Assembly: GCA_031263585.1 (NCBI GenBank)
Contig: JAISFN010000119.1
Span: 1-32,327, forward strand
Source of the DNA: Prevotellaceae bacterium
Lineage (GTDB): Bacteria; Bacteroidota; Bacteroidia; Bacteroidales; UBA932
Length of the DNA stretch: 32,327 nucleotides
Reading direction: 5' to 3'
In this document: positions 1-7,856 of the stretch, piece after piece
Position numbering within the stretch: position 1 is the first letter of the stretch
Layout: each line of letters starts with the position of its first letter
The notes under the pieces: generated by a model
Databases searched by the model: none
Told to the model about the DNA's origin: nothing
The model's input: only the letters and a program-made list of their open reading frames with translations
Made by a program: the position numbers and the translations under genes

Positions 1-23
1 AACTCCGATTAGTTTTGCGGGTG

Positions 24-54
24 CAAAGGTATATAAAAATATCTTTACTCCAAA
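24..54 (-). promoter_or_regulatory. Bacteroidota-type promoter for a gene left of the window
   Basis: Read on the minus strand, TTTG (51-54) is followed after 19 bases by TACCTTTG (24-31). This matches the Bacteroidota housekeeping consensus TTTG-N19-21-TAnnTTTG exactly. No gene on this strand starts inside the window below it, so it should serve a gene beyond position 1. Confidence 0.6.
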
Positions 55-108
55 TGCATTGTCGAATATTTACATTTTTTAACAGAAATATCCCTGTCAC
101 ACAGTAGC

Positions 109-704
109 TTACACATAGTCCTTTAACAATATTTCTTTCAATTGTGCTGCGCCATCGGTTGCTTTGGCTTGTATTAAGTTGATATTACGTCTCCGGCAAT
201 AATTTACCGCATTAGGATCGATCAGGTAAACAGGGATTTTTTCACTTGCATAATTTACCAATCCTGCTGCTGGAGATAAACATTTAGCGATGTGCCGATA
301 ACTACAAATATATCTGCCGAAAGAACCAGTTGTGCGGCAGGGGTAATCATCGGAACGGCTTCGCCAAACCATACAATGTGCGGGCGTAACTGGCTCCCGT
401 CCGAAGCCGTATCACCCCAGTTAATATCCTTATAACCAAGGTTCGAAATTAAGTTTTCGTTTTTTGAACTCCGTACCTTCGTCAATTCGCCATGCAAATG
501 CATTACCTGTCGGCTATCTGCCCGCTCGTGCAAATTATCAACATTTTGGGTAACAATGTGCACATCAAAATATTGTTGCAAATTGGCCAGTATTTTATGG
601 GCAATGTTAGGTTCTGCGTTTTCAAGTTGTCGGCGGCGTTCGTTATAAAACTTAAGTACAAGCTGAGTGTCCTCATACCAGCTCTCGATATTGGCAACTT
701 TCAT
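109..704 (-). pseudogene. broken Sir2-family NAD-dependent deacylase (CobB-like)
   Basis: The first frame (704 to 255) carries sirtuin signatures: FYNERRRQL, the TQNVDNLHERA motif, catalytic His in HLHGEL, then LRPHIVWFGE and VVIGTSLNVY. After NVY the match moves to another frame (AGLVNYA, then VYLIDPNAVNY), which runs to the stop at 109. The two frames join if two bases near 272-275 are removed (or one is added), so this is a frameshift. The N-terminus is also missing: bacterial sirtuins begin about 40 residues earlier with a GAGxS NAD-binding motif, but here the reading frame has a TAA two codons before the first ATG. Both lesions would abolish NAD-dependent deacylation. The frameshift alone could be a sequencing error; the missing Rossmann start makes a true pseudogene more likely. 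Confidence 0.85.
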
Positions 705-854
705 TAATTATTTTAGTTTCAAAAATACAAGGACGTGCAAAATACCCCTTGATATTTGCTTAATGCTTTGTTGTTGAATAACTATAATTTACACGTTATT
801 TATAATTTAGCATTAGTTTACAATCGAAAATATTTTTTTAACGGGGATTTATTG

Positions 855-862
855 TATTTTTG
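855..862 (+). promoter_or_regulatory. -7 box (TATTTTTG) upstream of the deoxynucleoside kinase
   Basis: A full match to TAnnTTTG lies 38 bases before the ATG at 901, in an AT-rich gap. No clear TTTG -33 box is seen at the usual spacing, so this is a partial promoter call. Confidence 0.45.
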
Positions 863-900
863 TTTGATACTTTTGAATAAATCAATCCAAAATACATATC

Positions 901-1518
901 ATGCACATTGCAATAGCCGGAAACATAGGAAGCGGAAAAACCACCTTAACAAGTTTGTTATCTCGCCATTACGGATGGGAGCCGCAATTCGAAGATGCCG
1001 AAAATAATCCGTATATTAATGATTTTTATGAAGATATGCAGCGGTGGTCGTTTAACCTGCAAATATTCTTTTTGAACAAACGTTTTAAAAGCATTGTCGA
1101 GATTAGGAAAAACACAAGTACAGCTATTCAGGATCGGACAATATACGAGGATGCCTGTATATTTGCCCCAAACCTACACTACATGGGCTTGATGAGCACA
1201 CGCGATTTTGAAAATTACCGGTCATTATACAACCTAATGATTTCGTTGGTAACCCCACCCGACTTGTTGATTTATCTGCGGGCATCGGTACCTACTCTGG
1301 TCAACCAGATCCAAAAGCGCGGCCGTGAGTATGAAGCCGGCATACGTATTGATTATCTGTCGAAACTGAATGAACGCTACGAAGAGTGGATTGAAGACTA
1401 TAAAAAAGAAGGAAAACGTTTGATAATTGATGTTGATACGGTAAACTTCTCCGAACGGGCAGAAGATTTAAGCATGGTAATAAATAAAATAGATGCCCAG
1501 TTGTACGGGTTGTTTTAA
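901..1518 (+). CDS. deoxynucleoside kinase (deoxyadenosine/deoxyguanosine kinase type)
   Basis: A 205-residue protein of the dNK/dCK family, which phosphorylates deoxynucleosides at the 5' position in cytoplasmic nucleotide salvage. The P-loop GNIGSGKTT is at residues 7-15, and the DRTIYEDA segment in the middle matches the family's DRS-type motif next to the substrate pocket. The arginine-rich lid (IQKRGREYE) follows a YLRAS strand. Length is normal for bacterial members. The ATG at 901 puts the P-loop at the expected distance from the N-terminus. Substrate preference (dA, dG or dC) cannot be read from the sequence. It is a single gene with a TATTTTTG box upstream and a dispersed non-coding repeat after its stop. 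Confidence 0.9.
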   Translation: MHIAIAGNIGSGKTTLTSLLSRHYGWEPQFEDAENNPYINDFYEDMQRWSFNLQIFFLNKRFKSIVEIRKNTSTAIQDRTIYEDACIFAPNLHYMGLMSTRDFENYRSLYNLMISLVTPPDLLIYLRASVPTLVNQIQKRGREYEAGIRIDYLSKLNERYEEWIEDYKKEGKRLIIDVDTVNFSERAEDLSMVINKIDAQLYGLF

Positions 1519-1547
1519 TTAACAGAGATGTGCGATGTGAGATATGC

Positions 1548-1565
1548 GATGTGCGAAAAATCGCA
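1548..1565 (+). repeat. dispersed intergenic motif, copy 1
   Basis: The 18-base core GATGTGCGAAAAATCGCA is shared, with few changes, by the segments at 4079-4096 and (inverted) 10559-10576. It lies in a GATGTG/ATATGCG-rich stretch just after the kinase stop. Function unknown. Confidence 0.5.
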
Positions 1566-1608
1566 ATACGTAATACACATATCACAATTAACACATACAT
1601 TATCCCTC

Positions 1609-1678
1609 GCTGCCACGCGATTTTATCGCATGAAGCTTTCGGATAAATAACGCCGCGTGAAGGAATCCGTGCGACAGC
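1609..1678 (+). repeat. 70-bp repeat, left copy flanking the LRR lipoprotein gene
   Basis: This 70-base segment aligns without gaps to 2947-3016, with 59 of 70 identical positions by eye. It starts GCTGCC and ends GACAGC, so its ends are nearly complementary, and it has an internal small hairpin (GCGAT-ttt-ATCGC). Most differences between copies are transitions. Such small structured intergenic repeats resemble REP or MITE-like elements; no transposase is attached. Confidence 0.75.
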
Positions 1679-1722
1679 AAGGGGAACAGAATAATCAGAA
1701 AGTTAATTGATAAAAAACAGAG

Positions 1723-2913
1723 ATGAATAACACTTGGAAAATATGCCTTGCATCAATAGCATTATTAGTAATAATTTGTATCAGTAGTAGTTGTAGTAAT
1801 AACAATACTGAATATGAAATATCGAATATGCCCGATAATTTTGTTCGACTACTTAAATACAAAGGTTCTGATTCAATTGTAGCAATACCCGAAAATTTTG
1901 GGCGTAGGAAGGTTTTAGAAATTAGTATTGCCGCTTTCAAAAATGATACTAATTTAATTTCCGTTTCTATACCAAACACCGTAAGGTCAATTTCGTCTGA
2001 AGCGTTCAAGGGTTGTACCGCCTTAAAATCCGTATCTTTTTCCAATCAATTACAGCTGATAGAAAATGAAGCATTTGCCGATTGTGTCTCGCTAACGTCA
2101 ATAAACTTGCCCGACTCTGTTAAACAGATAGAAAACCGTGCATTTGGCAGGTGTACCGCTTTGCAACGAGTTGTTATGAACTCAAATACAAAAGTAGATA
2201 ATTATGCCTTTGACGCTTGTAACTCTCTCCGATATCCAACGGGAAGCCCTAAGGTAGATTGGATAATAACATATACTCGAGAGTATTATTCTAGGAAAGA
2301 AACGTCATTAAAGTTTCTGACAGATATGTTTCGAGAAAGGTTTTATCCCTTTTATGAATCGTTGTTCGGGGATAATAATTCAAAAACTTATGATCAAATC
2401 CGTGGAGAAATAACAGGAAAACATGATAATGCTTTTGTAGCTCTGGCAAATCTGTCAAGATTTCATGTCGAGAATATTAAACCAACATATAATGGTTTAC
2501 CATCAAAATTTACTAACGAACTTGGTACTAAGCCCGATGGTAAAATATTGATTGTTCAATACTGGCCTCATTCTTTTGAAATAGACTTTTCTGCAATAGC
2601 ATGTTTACCTAAACGATACATACCTTTTTATTTTTCAGAAATACAATACATTGTTTATGTAACATATAAACCTGCAAAGACCGTGTATTATACAAACGGC
2701 GGCGCTATAACGGAAACAAAAGCGTTTGTTGATGTATATAAACTCAACAACAGCAATTCTTTCACGTTACTGAAAAATATAGGGAGCCGTAATAGCAGAC
2801 CTGCGCCAATTCAAACAATGAGCACAGATATAACTATGTGGTTAACTTATAGCAATATGGCGGATATGGTGAATCAGGCAATCGAATATATTAATGTATT
2901 AGCTGAAAAATGA
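1723..2913 (+). CDS. BspA-like leucine-rich-repeat lipoprotein
   Basis: A 396-residue protein with a lipoprotein signal peptide: a hydrophobic core followed by ISSSC, the probable lipidated cysteine. Residues about 65-155 form at least four repeats of the LRR_5 (BspA/Treponema) type, with the rhythm 'F.GCt.L.sv.ip.sv..I...AF' (for example AFKGCTALKSVSF, AFADCVSLTSINLP, AFGRCTALQRV). The C-terminal 240 residues have no motif I recognise. LRR_5 proteins of Bacteroidota are usually surface exposed and bind proteins or matrix; the partner here is unknown. The gene stands alone between two 70-bp direct repeats, which may mean it arrived or moves as a unit. Confidence 0.8.
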   Translation: MNNTWKICLASIALLVIICISSSCSNNNTEYEISNMPDNFVRLLKYKGSDSIVAIPENFGRRKVLEISIAAFKNDTNLISVSIPNTVRSISSEAFKGCTALKSVSFSNQLQLIENEAFADCVSLTSINLPDSVKQIENRAFGRCTALQRVVMNSNTKVDNYAFDACNSLRYPTGSPKVDWIITYTREYYSRKETSLKFLTDMFRERFYPFYESLFGDNNSKTYDQIRGEITGKHDNAFVALANLSRFHVENIKPTYNGLPSKFTNELGTKPDGKILIVQYWPHSFEIDFSAIACLPKRYIPFYFSEIQYIVYVTYKPAKTVYYTNGGAITETKAFVDVYKLNNSNSFTLLKNIGSRNSRPAPIQTMSTDITMWLTYSNMADMVNQAIEYINVLAEK

Positions 2914-2946
2914 GAACGCATTCATATCTAATAGACAGGTACACAA

Positions 2947-3016
2947 GCTGCCGCGCGATTTAATCGCATGGAGCTTTCGGATAAATAACATCACGTGAAG
3001 GGATTCGCGAGGCAGC
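2947..3016 (+). repeat. 70-bp repeat, right copy flanking the LRR lipoprotein gene
   Basis: Partner of 1609-1678 in the same orientation and of the same length. Here the ends are perfectly complementary (GCTGCC / GGCAGC) and the internal hairpin is GCGATT-t-AATCGC. A GTG at 2995 inside this repeat is in frame with queG but is unlikely to be its start. Confidence 0.75.
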
Positions 3017-3024
3017 GGTTAAAA

Positions 3025-4014
3025 ATGGTAGCAGGTAGCAAGAATCAAGTAGCACGACAAACCCTTCCAAAGGAGGGATTTGGGGAGGCTTCATTATTAA
3101 CGGCAAATATCAAACATAAAGCCATACAGCTTGGTTTCGATGCTTGCGGCATTGCCCGAGCCGGTTATTTAGAGAGCGAGCAAAACCACTTTGATGCATG
3201 GCTTCAACAGGGTATGCACGCCGATATGGCCTATATGCAAAACAATGCAGCCTTGCGTTTAAACCCCAGCCTGTTAGTTGACGGAGCGAAGTCGGTAATT
3301 TGTTTGTTAATGAATTATAAGCCGGCAGAACAACAAAACGGACAGGCGCCTAAAATTGCCCGGTATGCATACGGGCGCGATTATCACGATATTATTTGGG
3401 AAAAACTGAATTTATTGCTCGATTATATCCGGCAGTGCACTCCTGAAGTTAAAGGAAGAGGTTTTAGCGATTCAGCCCCTGTATTTGAAAAGGCATGGAC
3501 GGTACGGGCAGGATTAGGCTGGATCGGGAAAAACTCTATACTGATATCACCTGTATTTGGATCTTTTATATTTCTGGCAGAATTAATTGTGGATATTGAA
3601 TTGGATTATGACCAACCCTATGCATCAAATGGTTGCGGAGAGTGTAACCGCTGTATGGCCAATTGCCCTACAGGCGCTATTTATGCCCCGAAGACGGTGG
3701 ATGCCCGGAAATGTATTTCGTACCAAACTATCGAGAATAAAGGCGTGATAACGGTTGATACCAACGGCTGGCTCTTCGGTTGCGATATTTGTTTACAAGT
3801 ATGCCCGTGGAATAAACGAACTCCGGCAAGCAAACATACCGAGCTTGCACCTTTGCCTCAAATACTAAGCATGACGGCTGATGACTGGCAGAATATTACC
3901 GAAGATGAATTTAAAGCAATTTTCCGGCAATCGCCATTAAAACGGGCTAAATATGCTGGAATAAAACGTAATTTAAAGCATGTATTAGACCATTTATCGA
4001 ACAAGGATTTATAA
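3025..4014 (+). CDS. queG: epoxyqueuosine reductase QueG
   Basis: QueG catalyses the last step of tRNA queuosine synthesis, reducing epoxyqueuosine to queuosine with cobalamin and two 4Fe-4S clusters in the cytoplasm. The family opening GFDACGIARA is present, followed by FEKAWTVRAGLGWIGKNS. Two ferredoxin-type clusters are seen: CGECNRCMANCP and, later, CDICLQVCPWN. The frame stays open back to a GTG at 2995, but that codon lies inside the 70-bp repeat; the ATG at 3025 is chosen. Even so, the first 30 or so residues (including TLPKEGFGEA) read like translated intergenic DNA, so the true start may be a non-ATG codon nearer residue 30. No other queuosine gene is nearby. Confidence 0.9.
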   Translation: MVAGSKNQVARQTLPKEGFGEASLLTANIKHKAIQLGFDACGIARAGYLESEQNHFDAWLQQGMHADMAYMQNNAALRLNPSLLVDGAKSVICLLMNYKPAEQQNGQAPKIARYAYGRDYHDIIWEKLNLLLDYIRQCTPEVKGRGFSDSAPVFEKAWTVRAGLGWIGKNSILISPVFGSFIFLAELIVDIELDYDQPYASNGCGECNRCMANCPTGAIYAPKTVDARKCISYQTIENKGVITVDTNGWLFGCDICLQVCPWNKRTPASKHTELAPLPQILSMTADDWQNITEDEFKAIFRQSPLKRAKYAGIKRNLKHVLDHLSNKDL

Positions 4015-4078
4015 TTGAAAATGCTAACGGGTATCACGATATCCTGCACACAACTTTTTTAATTTGATTGTAATATAC

Positions 4079-4096
4079 GATGTACGAAAAATCTCA
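4079..4096 (+). repeat. dispersed intergenic motif, copy 2
   Basis: GATGTACGAAAAATCTCA, the second copy of the core seen at 1548-1565, lies in the gap between queG and gpmI. It continues with a run of similar low-complexity sequence up to about 4125. Confidence 0.5.
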
Positions 4097-4138
4097 AATC
4101 TGCAATTTAAATCATAAATTATATAAACAAGATGTTAT

Positions 4139-5662
4139 ATGAATAAGAAAGTTCTTTTAATGATTCTCGACGGATGGGGAATCGGCAAGCATGACAAAAC
4201 CAATGCTATTTATACTACCGGAACGCCAAATATGAACGCTTTGGAGAAAAAATATCCGAACGCCCAATTACTTACCAGCGGTGAAAATGTAGGATTACCC
4301 GACGGACAAATGGGCAACTCGGAAGTAGGACACCTGAACATAGGCGCCGGACGCATTGTATACCAAGATTTAGTAAAAATAAACATTGCATGCCGCGATA
4401 ACAGCATCATGCAAAACCCCGAAATTATAAATGTATTTACCTACGCTAAAGAAAAAGGCAAGCAAATCCATTTTATGGGATTAACTTCCGATGGCGGAGT
4501 ACACAGTTCGTTAGACCATTTGTATATGCTTTGCGACATTGCCAAAGAGTACGGTATTGAAAAAACATTTATCCATTGTTTTATGGATGGCCGCGATACT
4601 GACCCAAAAAGCGGGAAAAGCTATTTAAAACAATTGGAAAACCATTTGGCGAAATCAACAGGTAAAATCGCCTCGGTTATCGGGCGTTATTATGCAATGG
4701 ACCGCGATAAACGCTGGGACAGGATAAAAGAAGCCTACGACCTACTTGTTAACGGAAAGGGCAAGTCGGCTATTGATATCCAACAGGCCATGCAGGAATC
4801 GTATGATGAAGGGATTACTGACGAATTTATCAAACCAATCGTACATGTGGGAGCTGATGGCAAACCGCTCGGTACGATTGAGGAAGGCAATGCAATTATC
4901 TTTTTCAATTACCGCAACGACCGCGCCCGCGAACTTACTATTGTATTAACCCAACAGGATATGCCCGAACAAGACATGAAAACCATACCCGGTTTGTATT
5001 ATTGCTGCATGACACCTTACGATACAACATTCAAAGGTATGCATATACTGTTTGATAAAGACAATGTTGAAAATACCATAGGCGAGATAGTTGCCAAAGC
5101 CGGAAAAAAACAGTTGCGTATTGCCGAAACCGAAAAATATGCGCACGTAACTTTCTTCTTCTCAGGTGGACGCGAAGCCGAGTTCGAGGGAGAATCCCGC
5201 AGCCTTATCCCTTCGCCCAAAGTGGCTACTTACGATTTAAAGCCCGATATGAGCGCTTTTGAGGTAAAAGACGCCCTTATTGTCGAATTGAATAAAAAAG
5301 ACCTTGATTTTATTGTCCTTAACTTTGCCAATGGCGATATGGTAGGCCATACCGGAATATACAGCGCTATTCAGCAAGCTATAAAGGCCGTTGATCAATG
5401 TGTTGGGGAGATTGTAAAATCGGCGCAGGATAACGGGTATTCGGTGGTAATTATTGCCGACCATGGTAATGCCGATAACGTGCTGAATGCCGACGGCTCG
5501 CCAAATACGGCACATTCATTGAATCCGGTTCCCATTATTGTGGTGGATAATGATATTAAAATGATAGAAAATGGTATTTTAGCCGATGTTGCACCCACCA
5601 TTTTATATATGATGGGCATACCTGCACCAAAAGAAATGACTGGCAAAGTATTGATAAAATAA
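4139..5662 (+). CDS. gpmI: 2,3-bisphosphoglycerate-independent phosphoglycerate mutase
   Basis: A 507-residue cytoplasmic, Mn-dependent glycolytic enzyme that interconverts 3- and 2-phosphoglycerate. It is full length for the alkaline-phosphatase-superfamily iPGM. Metal and catalytic motifs are in order: LILDGWG near the start (Asp11), [12 protein letters not shown] with the phospho-acceptor Ser61, [32 protein letters not shown], the DMVGHTG block, and IADHGNADN near the C-terminus. The ATG at 4139 fits the family start ([13 protein letters not shown]). It is converging with typA across a shared hairpin. Confidence 0.96.
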   Translation: MNKKVLLMILDGWGIGKHDKTNAIYTTGTPNMNALEKKYPNAQLLTSGENVGLPDGQMGNSEVGHLNIGAGRIVYQDLVKINIACRDNSIMQNPEIINVFTYAKEKGKQIHFMGLTSDGGVHSSLDHLYMLCDIAKEYGIEKTFIHCFMDGRDTDPKSGKSYLKQLENHLAKSTGKIASVIGRYYAMDRDKRWDRIKEAYDLLVNGKGKSAIDIQQAMQESYDEGITDEFIKPIVHVGADGKPLGTIEEGNAIIFFNYRNDRARELTIVLTQQDMPEQDMKTIPGLYYCCMTPYDTTFKGMHILFDKDNVENTIGEIVAKAGKKQLRIAETEKYAHVTFFFSGGREAEFEGESRSLIPSPKVATYDLKPDMSAFEVKDALIVELNKKDLDFIVLNFANGDMVGHTGIYSAIQQAIKAVDQCVGEIVKSAQDNGYSVVIIADHGNADNVLNADGSPNTAHSLNPVPIIVVDNDIKMIENGILADVAPTILYMMGIPAPKEMTGKVLIK

Positions 5663-5684
5663 AACAGATACTCATGCAAATATC

Positions 5685-5710
5685 AGAGGGAGTCAGTTAT
5701 AGCTCCCTCT
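5685..5710. terminator. bidirectional hairpin between gpmI and typA
   Basis: AGAGGGAG (5685-5692) and CTCCCTCT (5703-5710) form a perfect 8-bp stem with a 10-base loop. It sits between the stops of two converging genes, as expected for a shared terminator, although neither side has a strong T-run. Confidence 0.55.
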
Positions 5711-5745
5711 ATGCATTATAAAGCCCTGATTCATGAATCTATACA

Positions 5746-7551
5746 TCATTCGTTTTTAGCTTTGCGTTTACGATCATTTTCGTCTAATAGAATTTTACGC
5801 ATGCGCATAGCGTTAGGGGTTATTTCAACATATTCATCCTCATTAATATATTCCAAAGCTTCTTCCAGACTGAAAATAACCGGCGGGGCGATATTTGTTT
5901 TTTCATCGGAACCTGAAGCACGTATATTGGTGAGTTTTTTGGTTTTACAAACGTTTACGGTCAAATCTTCCGACCGCGTATGCTCGCCAATTACCTGTCC
6001 GGCATATACTTCAACCCCGGGGCGAATAAAGAAAACACCACGATCTTGCAGTTTATCAATAGCATATGCAATTGCCATACCCGTATCCAATGATACCAGC
6101 GAACCGCTATTACGCATTTCAATCTCGCCGCGATATGGTTCGAAACCCTTTAGTATATGAGAAATAACAGCTTCGCCCTGTGTTGCGGTAAGCATATTGC
6201 TACGTAAACCGATAAGTCCGCGCGAGGGTATTTCGAACTCCAAATGTTGTCGATCGCCTTTCGTCTCGATACTTCTCAGCAAACCTTTGCGGTGCGATAC
6301 CATTTCGATAACCTTACCCGAAAGTTCCTCGGGTATATCGATATACAAATATTCAATGGGTTCACATTTTTCACCCTCAATTTCCTTTATCACTACTTGC
6401 GGCTGCCCCACTTGCAGCTCATAACCTTCGCGACGCATGGTTTCGATTAAAATACTGAGATGCAACACCCCGCGTCCGAATACAATGTGCGAATCGGCAT
6501 TTTCGCCGGGTTGCACTCGCAAAGCCAGATTTTTCTCCAGTTCGCGGTCAAGCCTCTCTTTCAAATGGCGCGAAGTAACATATTTACCATCGTGTCCATA
6601 AAACGGGGAATTGTTAATGGTGAACAACATGCTCATGGTAGGCTCATCAACCGAAATGGGGTCAAGAGCTTCGGGATTTTCATAATCGGCAACGGTATCG
6701 CCTATTTCAAATCCCTCGATACCAGTAATGGCACAAATATCACCGCATTGCACTTCGTTCATTTTCTTTTTTTCAAGCCCTTCGAATGTCATCAATTCCT
6801 TAATCCGGCTACGCACAACGCTCACCCCATCGCGTTTTACCAACGATACATTCATACCCTGTTTAAGTGTTCCGCGGGCAATACGCCCTACAGCTATACG
6901 TCCCAGGTAATTTGAATATTCCAATGATGTTATCAACATTTGAGGTGTTCCCTCTATGATTTTCGGTGCAGGAATTTCGCTCAATATGCACTCTAACAAC
7001 GGAGTAATATCCGTTGACGGGATTCGCCAGTCTGTCGAGATCCAACCTTGCTTTGCACTGCCATATACGGTTTTAAAATCTAATTGTTCTTCGGTAGCGC
7101 CAAGGTTGAACATCAGGTCAAAAACCTGCTCGTTTACTTCCTCGGGACGGCAATTGGGCTTATCCACCTTGTTAATTACCACAATAGGTTTTAGCCCTAA
7201 TGATAAGGCTTTTTCAAGCACAAAGCGCGTTTGGGGCATAGTACCCTCGAACGCATCAACCAGCAACAACACACCGTCCGCCATATTGAGCACACGCTCT
7301 ACTTCGCCTCCGAAATCGGCGTGGCCGGGCGTATCTATAATGTTAATTTTATAGTCTTTATATCGTACTGATACGTTTTTGGAGAGTATAGTAATACCCC
7401 GTTCCCGTTCAAGGTCGTTATTATCCATAATCAATTCTCCGGCCTTCTCTGCATCGCGGAATAGTTTTCCTGTCAGTATCAGTTTGTCAACCAATGTCGT
7501 TTTTCCGTGGTCAACGTGGGCAATAATCGCAATGTTTCGTATTTTCTGCAT
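5746..7551 (-). CDS. typA: translational GTPase TypA/BipA
   Basis: A 601-residue ribosome-associated GTPase of the EF-G-like family, involved in ribosome assembly and stress responses. The G motifs are AHVDHGKTT (G1), RGITI (switch I), DTPGHADFGGE (G3) and NKVD (G4), followed by domain II, the EF-G-like domains and the TypA-specific C-terminal region (SRGLIGLRS, GEHTRSEDL). The frame is open 16 codons further upstream, but the ATG at 7551 gives the normal MQKIRNIAIIAHVDHGK start. A -7 box (TACCTTTG) at 7577-7570 would place transcription start within that upstream part, which supports the later ATG. Confidence 0.96.
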   Translation of the reverse strand: MQKIRNIAIIAHVDHGKTTLVDKLILTGKLFRDAEKAGELIMDNNDLERERGITILSKNVSVRYKDYKINIIDTPGHADFGGEVERVLNMADGVLLLVDAFEGTMPQTRFVLEKALSLGLKPIVVINKVDKPNCRPEEVNEQVFDLMFNLGATEEQLDFKTVYGSAKQGWISTDWRIPSTDITPLLECILSEIPAPKIIEGTPQMLITSLEYSNYLGRIAVGRIARGTLKQGMNVSLVKRDGVSVVRSRIKELMTFEGLEKKKMNEVQCGDICAITGIEGFEIGDTVADYENPEALDPISVDEPTMSMLFTINNSPFYGHDGKYVTSRHLKERLDRELEKNLALRVQPGENADSHIVFGRGVLHLSILIETMRREGYELQVGQPQVVIKEIEGEKCEPIEYLYIDIPEELSGKVIEMVSHRKGLLRSIETKGDRQHLEFEIPSRGLIGLRSNMLTATQGEAVISHILKGFEPYRGEIEMRNSGSLVSLDTGMAIAYAIDKLQDRGVFFIRPGVEVYAGQVIGEHTRSEDLTVNVCKTKKLTNIRASGSDEKTNIAPPVIFSLEEALEYINEDEYVEITPNAMRMRKILLDENDRKRKAKNE

Positions 7552-7569
7552 CACAAAAATTTTAGGGCG

Positions 7570-7577
7570 CAAAGGTA
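7570..7577 (-). promoter_or_regulatory. -7 box (TACCTTTG) of typA
   Basis: A complete TAnnTTTG match ends 18 bases before the typA ATG, implying a very short leader. The same TACCTTTG sequence is used at 24-31. A TTTG -33 box is not clear. Confidence 0.55.
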
Positions 7578-7790
7578 TAAAAAATGAATGAAACTTCATT
7601 ATTATTACATAGTACTAAAAATCATGTAATTATCAATCATATTCTTTAAAACATCTTATCCTGAATAATTATCAATTGAGGTATTAGGGCAAATACATGA
7701 AAAAACAATCAAACATCAAATTATTGATATATAGCAATATAAATCTAGTGTAAAATATAATTTCATGCGTTTGCCCTGATTGTAGTATAA

Positions 7791-7819
7791 TTGAAAATTG
7801 AATTTATTATGTAAATTTA
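7791..7819 (+). promoter_or_regulatory. possible promoter of the dsbD-like gene
   Basis: TTG (7791) is followed after 18 bases by TAAATTTA (7812-7819), one mismatch from TAnnTTTG, 37 bases before the ATG. The 7600-7856 gap otherwise contains only AT-rich DNA. Confidence 0.35.
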
Positions 7820-7856
7820 CAGCTCGAATTCATTTTGTAATTACACATAACAAAGC

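Noticed and set aside
1609-3016. 70-bp repeats as integron attC sites
   Set aside because: No convincing GTTRRRY/RYYYAAC core pair is visible and no integrase gene is in the window.
2995-3024. GTG at 2995 as queG start
   Set aside because: It lies inside the 70-bp repeat, so it predates or is independent of the gene; the next ATG at 3025 is preferred.
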